DNA from: Acidobacteriota bacterium
Lineage (GTDB): Bacteria; Acidobacteriota; Terriglobia; Bryobacterales; Bryobacteraceae
Length of the DNA stretch: 62,272 nucleotides
Direction of reading: 5' to 3'
Assembly: GCA_025350695.1 (NCBI GenBank)
Contig: JANXXI010000224.1
Location: 1-62,272 of the forward strand
The stretch's first letter is position 1. Each line of letters begins with the position of its first letter. Shown piece after piece: positions 7,573-15,777 of the stretch. The notes under the pieces were generated by a model, which had not been told where the DNA came from, did not search any database, and saw only the letters and a program-made list of their open reading frames with translations. Position numbers and translations under genes: made by a program.

Positions 7573-8385
7573 CTACCGCTCCCGCTGCTTGATCACTTTC
7601 ATCCCGTTTGGAAGCACGAATAAATCGTCCTTCAGCGGTTGATTGATCTTCACGGATTCGGAGAACAGTTCAAAAATCTTTTCTCCGCTGCGATGACGCA
7701 CGATGCCGAAAGGCCACATCACCCCGCCGCCGGCATCGCGGTACTTTGAAAACAGCGACACTTCCTCAATGGATTCCTTCGATTCGGGATCGCGGCGAGT
7801 GTAAATTTGACGCATCGGCATGTGTGTGGACAGGTGAAAGAATACTTTCACCACGCGGTTGTCTGAGTCCGTAATTTCCACTAAATCGACCGGCAAGTTG
7901 TCGAGCGTGGTGGTTTCGCGCCACTCGAAAATCATCCCTGGCTCCTTCAGGCGTTGCCGCAGAATGTAGAAAATATTGCGCAGCGTGGAATCGCGATAGC
8001 GTTCGTACAGCGGCTTTTCAATGGGCGTCGCGCCCCGAAAGTTAATCGTGAACGCTTCCAATTCGTTGAAGACCACCGCGTGATCTTCATGCCCTTTCTT
8101 ATCGCTGTACGATTGCCGCTCCCGCTGGCCGAAAAATCCGTCCTTCACGCCTTCCGGCCGCGGCAGATAGCGAGTATAGAGCGATGCCCGGGCCGCGCCT
8201 GAAACTTTCTGATGATAGAACGAGTAAAGCCTTCCAACCTCCACCCGGTCCGTCATGGTCAAAAACTTCTGGCCTCCCAAGGCATCGAGTGCTGACTCAA
8301 CCACCTTGCGGCCACGCTTCTGAATCGCACTCTCTTCGGCATTGGCCGCAAACAGGAACAGGGTGAAAAACGTTACGAATTTCAT
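7573..8385 (-). CDS. Periplasmic LolA-like protein, last gene of the M16 operon
   Basis: A 270-residue protein with a cleavable signal (MKFVTFFTLFLFAANAEE) and a pattern seen in LolA-like, beta-rich periplasmic proteins: GRKVVESALDALGGQKFL, R-S-Y-S-D-K, LVEITDSDNRVVKVFFHLST, SLFSKYRDAGGGVMWPFGIV and EKIFELFSESVKIN. It overlaps the preceding M16 gene by four bases (ATGA), so the two are translationally coupled. The C-terminal domain of that M16 protein looks like the same type of domain, suggesting both bind a common hydrophobic or peptide ligand. The role is not known. Confidence 0.65.
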   Translation of the reverse strand: MKFVTFFTLFLFAANAEESAIQKRGRKVVESALDALGGQKFLTMTDRVEVGRLYSFYHQKVSGAARASLYTRYLPRPEGVKDGFFGQRERQSYSDKKGHEDHAVVFNELEAFTINFRGATPIEKPLYERYRDSTLRNIFYILRQRLKEPGMIFEWRETTTLDNLPVDLVEITDSDNRVVKVFFHLSTHMPMRQIYTRRDPESKESIEEVSLFSKYRDAGGGVMWPFGIVRHRSGEKIFELFSESVKINQPLKDDLFVLPNGMKVIKQRER

Positions 8386-10466
8386 TGCTTGGCGCTTAGC
8401 GCTTCCTTGGTCAAACCAGTGTTCATCTTGTAGTCGCCCAGAACCGAGCTAACCTTTTGACCCATCTGCGTGACGTTCTGCTTGGAATACACTTTCACTC
8501 CGCCACCGATGTCGATGAAATCGGATAGCTCCTCTTCAATTTCCACAGATCCCTGCATGCCGGCTAAAGTGTAGGTTAGTTTATTGGGCAGGCTCGTAGC
8601 CGGATCCACACGCATCTTGAATGACGTGTTGTCCGCTTCGGTAATTTCAACCGTGTTGTCATCAATCAGCGTGACGGTGCGTGACGCAACAGAATCGCTC
8701 ATCACAAGCCACGGCAGAATCTTCATTATCTGCCCTTTCATTTGGGTCAAGAAAGCTGGCGGTAAAGGCTGCTCTCCCTGCGGCATTTTCATCCAACCAG
8801 AGGCGCCGTCGGAATACACAATTACTTTGCCGAATGGAAGTTCCTGCTCCTGACGGAACTGGCTGGGGGCAATAAAAAGGTTCTTCGACTTGAGCATTGT
8901 TCCACCCATGTTCATCTCCACATTCCAGCTCATATCCTTGATGGCTGCCAACGCGGCGGTTCCGCCCATCGCTTTTTGAACGTTTTGAAGCAACTGCTTG
9001 GCCCTAGCGGCGCTAGCGGCATCCGTCTTTCCCACATTCACTTTTTTGGGTTCAGGAATCGTCAGGTCGATCTTCTGAATCGGAAGTTTTAGATCAGCCA
9101 GCGGCCGTCCGAACTCCGCAGTCTTTCCGACAACTACATATACAAGATTTTCCGGATGCAAACTGCGCTTGGCGGCAGCCAGCACATCGGCCTTGGTGAC
9201 CGAAGCGATGGCCTTCTGATAGATGGTGAGGAAATCGGCGGGATACCCATAGTAGTTGTAGTTCACCATTCGGCTCACGGTTTTGCTAGGCCGGTCGAAG
9301 TTGAAGACGAAGCTGTTCAGCACACGGGCTTTTGCCGATTCCAATTCCTTGTCCGTCACCTCTTCCTTACCCATCCGATCCACTTCGCGGCGGACAATCT
9401 CAAGCGTGTCGGTGGTACGGTTCAAGCTGGCCGAGCCGCTAATGGCGAAAAGTTTTTCGTTTAGATATCCTGCGCCCCAGCCTCCGGCAATGTGATACGC
9501 GTAGCCTTTTTCGGTGCGGATAATGTTAAACAAACGCCCTGAGAAGCTGGATCCCAAAATGCTCAACGCTACTTCGAGCGACGGGTAATCTTTGTCGGAG
9601 AGCTTGCCGCCAAGGTGCGCCACCTCGAAAAAGGTCTGCTCGACGTTATCCTTCTCGGCAACGTAAATACCAGGCTTACTCCGCGTCTTATCCACCTGCG
9701 GGAAAGCCGGAGGTGGTGGACGTTGAATTGTCCAGCCGGCGAAAAGTGTTTCCACTTTCTTCTGCATATCAGCTGTGTTGAAATCGCCGACGACGACGAA
9801 CGTCGCGTTGGCCGGAAAATAATAACGAGCGTGGAAGGCAACCAGATCTTGGCGCGCGATGGCGTCCACATTTTCGTATTCCATGATCCTTCCGAAGACC
9901 GTGTCGCGGCCATAAACGATGCGTTCGCTTTCGCGCGAAGCAATCGATTCGGCTTCATCGTTGCGGCGGGCAATGGCGGAACGGAACTGGTTCTTCAGCA
10001 GGTCCAGCTTGTCCTCGCGAAACTCAGGTTGCATCAAAACGTCTTTGAACGCGGCCATGATTTCATCTACATTTTCCTTGAGGCCCGAGAAACTGACGGT
10101 AGCTTGATTTTCAGACGCGCCGCTTTCCACGCTGGCGGCGATGTTCTCCAGTTGCTCGTCCAATTCGTCGCCGGACTTCGCTTTCGTGCCGCCACTGCGC
10201 ATCATTGCCGCGGTAACTTCGGCGAGACCTACTTTATTGGCCGGGTCCAATAGGCTGCCGGTACGAATAATGGCGGTGCCTGAGACCATGGGCAGTTCGT
10301 GATTTTCCAGCAAATAGAGCTTGGCGCCATTCGGCAATGTCACGGTTTTGACATCGGGAATTTTCACTTGCCCCAAAGCAGGAAACTTCAAGCCGGCTAC
10401 AGGCGGCTTAGCGCCCTGAGCGAACGAGACCGCTACTAGAAGGGTTGAAAGTACGAGCGTTTTCAT
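8382..10466 (-). CDS. M16 peptidase-like subunit without zinc site, fused to a LolA-like domain
   Basis: A 694-residue exported protein (signal MKTLVLSTLLVAVSFAQGA). Residues about 40-460 form a two-half M16 fold: ENHELPMVSGTAIIRTGSL, GLAEVTAAMMRSGG, ANATFVVVGDFN and FDRPSKTVSRMVNYNYYGYP. The position where active M16 enzymes have HxxEH reads LAEVTAAMM, so it should be the non-catalytic partner. Residues about 490-690 (QKAMGGTAALAAIKDMSWNV to VSSVLGDYKM) resemble the LolA-like fold. It starts one base after the catalytic-type gene stops and overlaps the next gene, so the three form an operon. Such paired active/inactive M16 proteins are known as heterodimers. Confidence 0.85.
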   Translation of the reverse strand: MKTLVLSTLLVAVSFAQGAKPPVAGLKFPALGQVKIPDVKTVTLPNGAKLYLLENHELPMVSGTAIIRTGSLLDPANKVGLAEVTAAMMRSGGTKAKSGDELDEQLENIAASVESGASENQATVSFSGLKENVDEIMAAFKDVLMQPEFREDKLDLLKNQFRSAIARRNDEAESIASRESERIVYGRDTVFGRIMEYENVDAIARQDLVAFHARYYFPANATFVVVGDFNTADMQKKVETLFAGWTIQRPPPPAFPQVDKTRSKPGIYVAEKDNVEQTFFEVAHLGGKLSDKDYPSLEVALSILGSSFSGRLFNIIRTEKGYAYHIAGGWGAGYLNEKLFAISGSASLNRTTDTLEIVRREVDRMGKEEVTDKELESAKARVLNSFVFNFDRPSKTVSRMVNYNYYGYPADFLTIYQKAIASVTKADVLAAAKRSLHPENLVYVVVGKTAEFGRPLADLKLPIQKIDLTIPEPKKVNVGKTDAASAARAKQLLQNVQKAMGGTAALAAIKDMSWNVEMNMGGTMLKSKNLFIAPSQFRQEQELPFGKVIVYSDGASGWMKMPQGEQPLPPAFLTQMKGQIMKILPWLVMSDSVASRTVTLIDDNTVEITEADNTSFKMRVDPATSLPNKLTYTLAGMQGSVEIEEELSDFIDIGGGVKVYSKQNVTQMGQKVSSVLGDYKMNTGLTKEALSAKQ

Positions 10467-11989
10467 TATTTTTGATCTCCTGCTTTGGGGGAGTTAGCCA
10501 TGGCTGCATTCACTGGCGGCACGATCCAGGTTACCGTTCGAGTCTTCTCCACCAAGTAAGTCTTGGCCACCCGCTGCACATCGGCCGCAGTCACTTTTTC
10601 GATGTCCTCAAGGGCAGTGAACATTTTCCGCCAATCGCCGTAAGTCGCATGGTTTTGGGCGAGCTGTGAAGCCAAGCCGGCATTATCGTCCAACTGACTA
10701 ATCAGCTCTGTACGCATCTTCGTCTTCACTCGCTTCAGAGTCACGGCGTCAACCGGTTCGGCTTTCATTTTTTCCACAATCTCATACCAAGCCTTTTCGT
10801 TCTCCTCCACCGTCTTGCCTTGGTTGGGAACCGAAAAGAACAGGAAGAGATTCGGATAGCGGCTGGCCGGGAAATTTGTGACCGTCTGCGCCTGCAATGC
10901 CAATTGTTTGTCGCGCACCAATTCTTTATAAATCAACCCCGTTCGTCCGCCCGAAACAATGCCGTCGAGAACATCAAAGGCTGCGTCATCCGGGTCGGTT
11001 TCAGAAGGCCGCTTGTATCCAATTAACAGGAACGGTTGGCTTGCGTCTTCCACTTTGATGCGCTTCTCGCCCATTTGCGGAGGTTCGGTTGTGGTGACGC
11101 GCGACGGCGTTGCCCCCGCAGGCATCGGACCAAAGTACTTCGTGGCCAGCTTCTTCGCCTCAGCCGGGGAAATGTCCCCGGCAATACCTACGGTGATGTT
11201 GCCTGGCACATAATGTTCCTTCCAAAATGCTTCGGCGTCCTTGGCGCGAAGATTAAGAATATCGCTCGGCCAACCAGCCGAAACGCGATAAGGATGCGCG
11301 GCGAAAGCAGAGGTTAGGGCGGCATCCAACAGCTTACCGAGCGGCGAGGATTCCAGGCGCATTTTCCGCTCCTCACGAACAACATCCCGTTCCTTGTAGA
11401 ACTCGCGGAAAACCGGGCGGCGTAGCCACTCCGATTGCAACAGGAACCAGAGTTCGGCTCGATTCGACGGCAGGCTGTAAAAATAATTTGTGTAGTCCAT
11501 CGACGTGGAAGCGTTGAAGCCCTTCGCGCCGTTGTCCTCGATGAGGCGGACAAATGCGTTCTGGTCCACCAGTTCATTGGCTTGCTCCATGGATTTCTTA
11601 AGAGTGGCTTCAAGGCGCTCAATTTTGGCCTTGTCGGCACGCGGACCCTTGCCTCGTTCCTGATCGAGCAAATCGTAGGAGCTTTCAATGGCCGCCAGAC
11701 GCTTTTGCTCTTGTTCCCAATTTTTGGTTCCAACCGTGGCGGTGCCCTTGCCGATCATGTGCTCGAACATGTGCGCCAAGCCAGTGCGGCCACCCGGATC
11801 GTTGACCGCGCCGGAATTGACGTGCATGTAGAAACTGGTGACAGGGGCTTGGTGGCGTTCCAAAACGATGAAGTGCATTCCGTTGGGAAGGTCGAATTCA
11901 GCGACTTTTTTTTCGAAGTCTTTGAGGGATTGGGCTGGGAGGGAAGCGGCTAGCAAGGTAGCGGCCAGGCAGTAATAAGGAAAACGCAT
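10466..11989 (-). CDS. M16 family zinc metallopeptidase, catalytic subunit
   Basis: A 507-residue exported peptidase (signal MRFPYYCLAATLLAASLPAQ). It has the inverted zinc motif H-M-F-E-H at residues 73-77 preceded by GGRTGLA, and the following Glu-rich helix (NRAELWFLLQSEWLRRPVF, then ERDVVREERKMR) that supplies the third ligand. The second half contains GISPAEAKK-like and GGRTGLIYKELVRDK segments. The enzyme likely degrades peptides in the periplasm together with the non-catalytic partner encoded next. It is the first gene of the minus-strand operon running to 7573. Confidence 0.88.
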   Translation of the reverse strand: MRFPYYCLAATLLAASLPAQSLKDFEKKVAEFDLPNGMHFIVLERHQAPVTSFYMHVNSGAVNDPGGRTGLAHMFEHMIGKGTATVGTKNWEQEQKRLAAIESSYDLLDQERGKGPRADKAKIERLEATLKKSMEQANELVDQNAFVRLIEDNGAKGFNASTSMDYTNYFYSLPSNRAELWFLLQSEWLRRPVFREFYKERDVVREERKMRLESSPLGKLLDAALTSAFAAHPYRVSAGWPSDILNLRAKDAEAFWKEHYVPGNITVGIAGDISPAEAKKLATKYFGPMPAGATPSRVTTTEPPQMGEKRIKVEDASQPFLLIGYKRPSETDPDDAAFDVLDGIVSGGRTGLIYKELVRDKQLALQAQTVTNFPASRYPNLFLFFSVPNQGKTVEENEKAWYEIVEKMKAEPVDAVTLKRVKTKMRTELISQLDDNAGLASQLAQNHATYGDWRKMFTALEDIEKVTAADVQRVAKTYLVEKTRTVTWIVPPVNAAMANSPKAGDQK

Positions 11990-12055
11990 GGTTGTCTTTC
12001 TTAATTCTACAAGAACAGAGCAGTTAAGCCTGTAAATCGTACAAACACCATGCGG

Positions 12056-12078
12056 GCGGACCGGGGGTAACAGTCCGC
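12056..12078 (-). terminator. Hairpin after the sigma factor gene, possible terminator
   Basis: GCGGAC (12056-12061) and GTCCGC (12073-12078) form a 6-bp GC-rich stem with an 11-base loop, 18 bases past the fliA-type stop and before the M16 operon. No U-tract follows on the minus strand, so the terminator call is weak; it could equally be part of the M16 leader. Confidence 0.3.
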
Positions 12079-12096
12079 TAAGGATTGCTTTTCCTG

Positions 12097-13119
12097 CTAC
12101 TGAAACGCGTAAGCAGACGTAATGCCGGCTTCTTGCAAAGCCGTGGACATTTTTTCCAAGGCAGTTTTGTGAATCTGGGAAACACGGCTCTCATTGATGC
12201 CCAGGACGTTTCCGATTTCCTTCATGGTCATTTCGTTTGAGTAGTAGAGAAAGACCACTTTCTGATAACGTTCGGGAAGAGTTTTCATCGCCAGGCTCAG
12301 CATGTCACGCATCTGTTCATGGGCGCAGATACGATCGGGTTGCAGTTCTGGTTTGCTCGGAAATTCGGGGGCTGGAAGATCTTCGCTATCGTTGGCCCTG
12401 GTGGATGCTGAGATAAGGCCGACATTGCGAAGGTCAATAGCCATCTGACGCCAGCGTTCCACATCGACCCCGAGTTTGCCGGCTAGTTCGGCTTCGCTTG
12501 GCGCGCGCTGAAGCGTTGAGGTTAGTTCGCGTGTGGCTTGCTCCACTTGCTTGTGACGGCGGCGCAAATCGCGGGACGCCCAATCCAGTTGGCGCAAGCT
12601 GTCAAGAATAGCGCCTTTAATACGATGCTTCGCATAGCTTGAGAACGTAACCATCTTGTCGGGATTGAACTTGGCGACTGCATCAAATAAACCGAGAATT
12701 CCCGCATGCACCAAATCGTCAAGATCAACGTGAACCGGCAGGTTTTCATGGACGCGAAGAGCGATCGCCTTGACCAAAGGCAGATGCATCAGGACTACTT
12801 CATCGCGTCGATCCTGCTTAGCTGCCAGCCCTTTCTTTGTGGTTTTGGCGGCGACGGCTTTCGACTCATCTACTTCTACTTCTACTTCAAGCGACGTAGC
12901 CACAAACAAGGCCGCCATGGACGATGCCATCGTTTCCTCTGGCAACAAGATCTCCTCCGACAGCATAATTTCTTCTGCCGATCTCGTTGCTTCAGGCATT
13001 CCAATGGACTTCTGTGACCCTGATTTTCTGGATGCCGTTGTCTTGGCCGCAACTAATCTTGTCTTGTTAGTTGTCGTTCTTGCTCTGACGGCTGCTGTTG
13101 ACACACTTGTAGCGGGCAT
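12097..13119 (-). CDS. fliA: FliA/WhiG-type RNA polymerase sigma factor
   Basis: A 340-residue sigma-70 protein of the FliA/WhiG group. Region 2 is clear (LVHAGILGLFDAVAKFNPDK then FSSYAKHRIKGAILDSLRQL, about residues 136-180), region 3 follows, and region 4 has the helix-turn-helix MTMKEIGNVLGINESRVSQI near residue 310. The first 100 residues are an unusual Ala/Thr/Lys- then Glu/Val-rich extension before the sigma core begins at about residue 105. The ATG at 13119 has AAGGAA upstream, which supports translation of the extension. There is no flagellar or chemotaxis gene in the window, so a non-flagellar regulon (as for WhiG) is possible. A 5' leader of several hundred bases separates it from the next gene. 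Confidence 0.85.
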   Translation of the reverse strand: MPATSVSTAAVRARTTTNKTRLVAAKTTASRKSGSQKSIGMPEATRSAEEIMLSEEILLPEETMASSMAALFVATSLEVEVEVDESKAVAAKTTKKGLAAKQDRRDEVVLMHLPLVKAIALRVHENLPVHVDLDDLVHAGILGLFDAVAKFNPDKMVTFSSYAKHRIKGAILDSLRQLDWASRDLRRRHKQVEQATRELTSTLQRAPSEAELAGKLGVDVERWRQMAIDLRNVGLISASTRANDSEDLPAPEFPSKPELQPDRICAHEQMRDMLSLAMKTLPERYQKVVFLYYSNEMTMKEIGNVLGINESRVSQIHKTALEKMSTALQEAGITSAYAFQ

Positions 13120-13769
13120 ATTCCGGTTCCTTTTCTTTCTTGTTCTGGCGTAGGCAAATCAAGGACTGATTGCCGCTCGCTCTTTCCGTCTATGACTGGC
13201 GGATGTACTTCAGAGAAAGCACGTATCGGTCCAAGCCCCCAGCCAGACACAGTTCGGACATAGCAGGGCGATTTTGCAACGACCCCGCACGGGGGAACTC
13301 CATCGAACTATTCGGTTTATAAGGCGGCCGCCTTCTTTGAGCGCTCTCCAGGTAGCTTCTGGCTCAACTCTTCACGCGTTTCATTCCGGCACACAACGAT
13401 TGGGGTCGTCAGTGCCAAAATGGGATTTTCGTCCCTTTTTGAAACGTACAAAGTAACTTTGTGCGAAAACTACTTACCACTGCAGTGATCGTATCATCGG
13501 GTGATTCGAATTCAAGTAGACATGATTACTGAGTTAGGAGGGTTGGTTCTACTTAGTAGGGGAACCCACAGATGGGGGTCTCCTACCCGTCTGTGCGGGA
13601 GGCGGCTATCCAGCTTTTGGCGACAAAACCGTTCAGAAATGGCCAAACTGCCTGGCGAGGCTTGGTTTCTTGTAAGGTGAATGCCGCCAGACCTAATACC
13701 GCATATGAGGCCAAGGCAAGCCACAACCTCTTCTTAGACGTGGTTCGCTCATTTTCTCACCCTCTAAGG
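13120..13769. other. Gene-free region with a stable hairpin
   Basis: I see no convincing coding sequence here; the short ORFs have no recognisable content. CACAGATGGG (13567-13576) pairs with CCCGTCTGTG (13586-13595) to form a 10-bp stem with one G-U pair. Downstream GAAATGGCCAA...TTGGTTTC (about 13635-13672) can also fold, with an inner GCC/GGC. The stretch 13545-13700 could be a structured RNA, but it matches no RNA family I recognise. The left part is the leader of the sigma factor gene. Confidence 0.4.
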
Positions 13770-13878
13770 AAAAACGGGGACTGACGGAACAGCCAGCCTT
13801 TTTTCGCAAGTTACCCTTCATGAAATCAATCGCTTGCGATGGCGAAAAAAGGTGTCGGTTTCATCAGTCCCCGTTTTT
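13770..13878. repeat. 109-bp nested palindromic repeat (REP/MITE-like)
   Basis: AAAAACGGGGACTGA (13770-13784) is perfectly complementary to 13864-13878. Nested inside are CCTTTTTTCGC (13797-13807) with GCGAAAAAAGG (13842-13852), and CGCAAG (13805-13810) with CTTGCG (13833-13838). The whole can fold into one long interrupted hairpin. Elements with an AAAACGGGGACTG core are familiar dispersed repeats in this type of genome, resembling REP or MITE sequences, but only one copy is visible here and no REP-associated transposase is in the window. Confidence 0.7.
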
Positions 13879-13935
13879 CTAAGAGACCCCGCGTAGTAAT
13901 TGGCTACTGCGAAACCTCAAGGGATTATGCGGGCA

Positions 13936-14985
13936 CTAATTTGTCATGTTGTAACTAAAGGTGAGTTGGAGGCGGATTGTGCCTCCCTTGAATTCCGGCG
14001 GCAGCGGCGGAAATGGGTTAGAGGCGCTTACCCCTGCCACCGCCGCGCGGTCCAGCGGTTCGGCACCCGATGGCGTGGCAATCACAAGCCTGGGAACGCC
14101 GCCTTGGCGATCAATCGCAAACTGGATAACCACCCTGCCTCGCCGGCCCAGCCGCACGCTTTCCGGAATCACTGACTGCCAGTTGCGTCGGACCGAGGCC
14201 AAAACCATCACCAAGTAGGGACGCATGTCCGCCCCATCCGGATCGGACATCAACTCAAGGTTGGTTGCGGTGCGGCCCGGCGCCGGCCGTTTGGAAACAT
14301 CACCCCGGCCAGTGAAACTGTCCGCCGAATCGCCGACGGAGAGCCCCCCGGCGCGGCCAGGCAATGAAGCCGCCCGCGTCGCTTCCTGTAAAGAGTTTGG
14401 GGGACGGGTAATTGGGCCGCCCGTGCGATTGCCCGAGGACGCCGACCCTGGAGTCTCAAACGCCAATTTGGGTTTTTCGACGACTGGCGGAGGCGGCAGC
14501 GGCGCATTAGGCACCCCCACTCCCGGCTGAAGTTTAGGAGTCGGTTCGTTCTGCGCGATTTCGATTTTCGGGGGTTCAATCGTTTTGGGCGGCTGCACGG
14601 GTTGTGGCTTGGGCGGCGGTGGTACGAATTCAGCGGCCGGTCTGGGGGCGGGTTGCGACGCCGGCAACGACTTTTTGGCCTGCACCAGTTCGCGGGGCTG
14701 CAGGCTATCCACGTCATAGTTACGATTGATCTTTCCTTTATTGGGAGCTGTCTGGGTCGGTTCCATGACCGGCGCCACCAGGGGAGTTACCTTCCGCGCC
14801 TCTAGCTCCCTCGGCAATTCGCGGCGCTTAGGAGGTTCGAATATCGTGACGTTCGAGAATACAAGGTAAAGAATGAAATGGAATAGGGCCGACCCTAAGA
14901 CGGCGCGCATATTGCGGCTTTGCTGGTCGGGCTCGGCTGTGTCAAGCAGAAGGTGAAGTTCGTCGCTGGGTTTTTCTGTCGTCAC
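13936..14985 (-). CDS. TonB/TolA-like energy transducer
   Basis: A 349-residue protein from a GTG at 14985. A single N-terminal membrane anchor (about residues 28-49, ALFHFILYLVFSNVTIF) is followed by a long Pro/Lys/Glu-rich spacer (about 60-190) and a C-terminal TonB-type domain (MRPYLVMVLASVRRNWQSVI, RGRVVIQFAIDRQGGVPRLV, ASNPFPPLPPEF). Such proteins span the periplasm and couple inner-membrane energy to outer-membrane transporters. Three TonB-dependent receptors occur elsewhere in the window, but none is adjacent. No exbB or exbD is seen here. Confidence 0.8.
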   Translation of the reverse strand: MTTEKPSDELHLLLDTAEPDQQSRNMRAVLGSALFHFILYLVFSNVTIFEPPKRRELPRELEARKVTPLVAPVMEPTQTAPNKGKINRNYDVDSLQPRELVQAKKSLPASQPAPRPAAEFVPPPPKPQPVQPPKTIEPPKIEIAQNEPTPKLQPGVGVPNAPLPPPPVVEKPKLAFETPGSASSGNRTGGPITRPPNSLQEATRAASLPGRAGGLSVGDSADSFTGRGDVSKRPAPGRTATNLELMSDPDGADMRPYLVMVLASVRRNWQSVIPESVRLGRRGRVVIQFAIDRQGGVPRLVIATPSGAEPLDRAAVAGVSASNPFPPLPPEFKGGTIRLQLTFSYNMTN

Positions 14986-15145
14986 GGCCGGTTGGTCGCG
15001 TCGCGATGAGCGCGCGTTTTCTAAATTCTATCAGGGGCAGTGGGGGCGCCCGTGTAAAGAATTACTCACTTGTCATTTCGCCGGCTCGCTCAATGGACGT
15101 TTCAGGTTGAAAGGAATTGAGAGGCACAGCGGACAATGCAGGAAG

Positions 15146-15718
15146 CTACGCCAGTTGCGCGGCAAGCCAAGTCTTGGCAAAATCCCAATCCCGCTTCAGC
15201 GTGGCAACCGAGATGTCGAGCACTTCCGCAGCATCCGATTCCGTCAATCCGCCAAAAAAGCGTAACTCAACAACCTTCGCGGCGCGCGGATCGAGATCCT
15301 CCAATCGGGCCAATGCTGCGTCCAGGGTCAGTAGCCGTTCGTCTACACTAATGCCTGTGCCGTCGGATTCCAAGAACGACAATTTGACGATACCGCCTCC
15401 TCGCTTCTCGCTAAGCACCCGCCGGGCGTGGTCAAGCAAAACGCGCCTCAATTGCTGCGCCGCCACCGCATAGAAATGGGAGCGATCCTTCCACTTGACA
15501 GGCGCGGAACGAAAAATTCGAAGATAAGCTTCGTGCAGCACGGCGGTGGTCTGCAGGGTATGCTCGCCATGCTCGCGGCGCATTTCGCGCGCGGCAATCC
15601 GATGCAGGTCCGCGTACGCCAATTCCATAAGTTCGTTGGCAGCGTCCATGTCGCCGAGCCGCCATCGATCTAGGAGGCCAGTGATCTCGTGCGTCTCGCG
15701 ATCATCCTGCATATCCAT
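15146..15718 (-). CDS. ECF-type RNA polymerase sigma factor
   Basis: A 190-residue sigma factor with the pattern of the ECF group found beside Ser/Thr kinases: TLQTTAVLHEAYLRIFRS, SHFYAVAAQQLRRVLLDHAR and a region 4 reading DPRAAKVVELRFFGGLTESD then AAEVLDISVATLKRDWDFAK. No anti-sigma factor adjoins it. Instead a membrane Ser/Thr kinase is divergently transcribed from a 59-base shared promoter region, an arrangement common in Solibacter-type and planctomycete genomes, where phosphorylation is thought to control the sigma factor. Confidence 0.85.
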   Translation of the reverse strand: MDMQDDRETHEITGLLDRWRLGDMDAANELMELAYADLHRIAAREMRREHGEHTLQTTAVLHEAYLRIFRSAPVKWKDRSHFYAVAAQQLRRVLLDHARRVLSEKRGGGIVKLSFLESDGTGISVDERLLTLDAALARLEDLDPRAAKVVELRFFGGLTESDAAEVLDISVATLKRDWDFAKTWLAAQLA

Positions 15719-15777
15719 TACAGTCGATTATGAGCTATTTTCGCTTGGCGCCGCGCTAAGTTCAATAGAGGGCAAAT

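Noticed and set aside
9615-10253. 212-codon plus-strand ORF
   Set aside because: Antisense to the inactive M16 subunit gene; no domain, no ribosome site.
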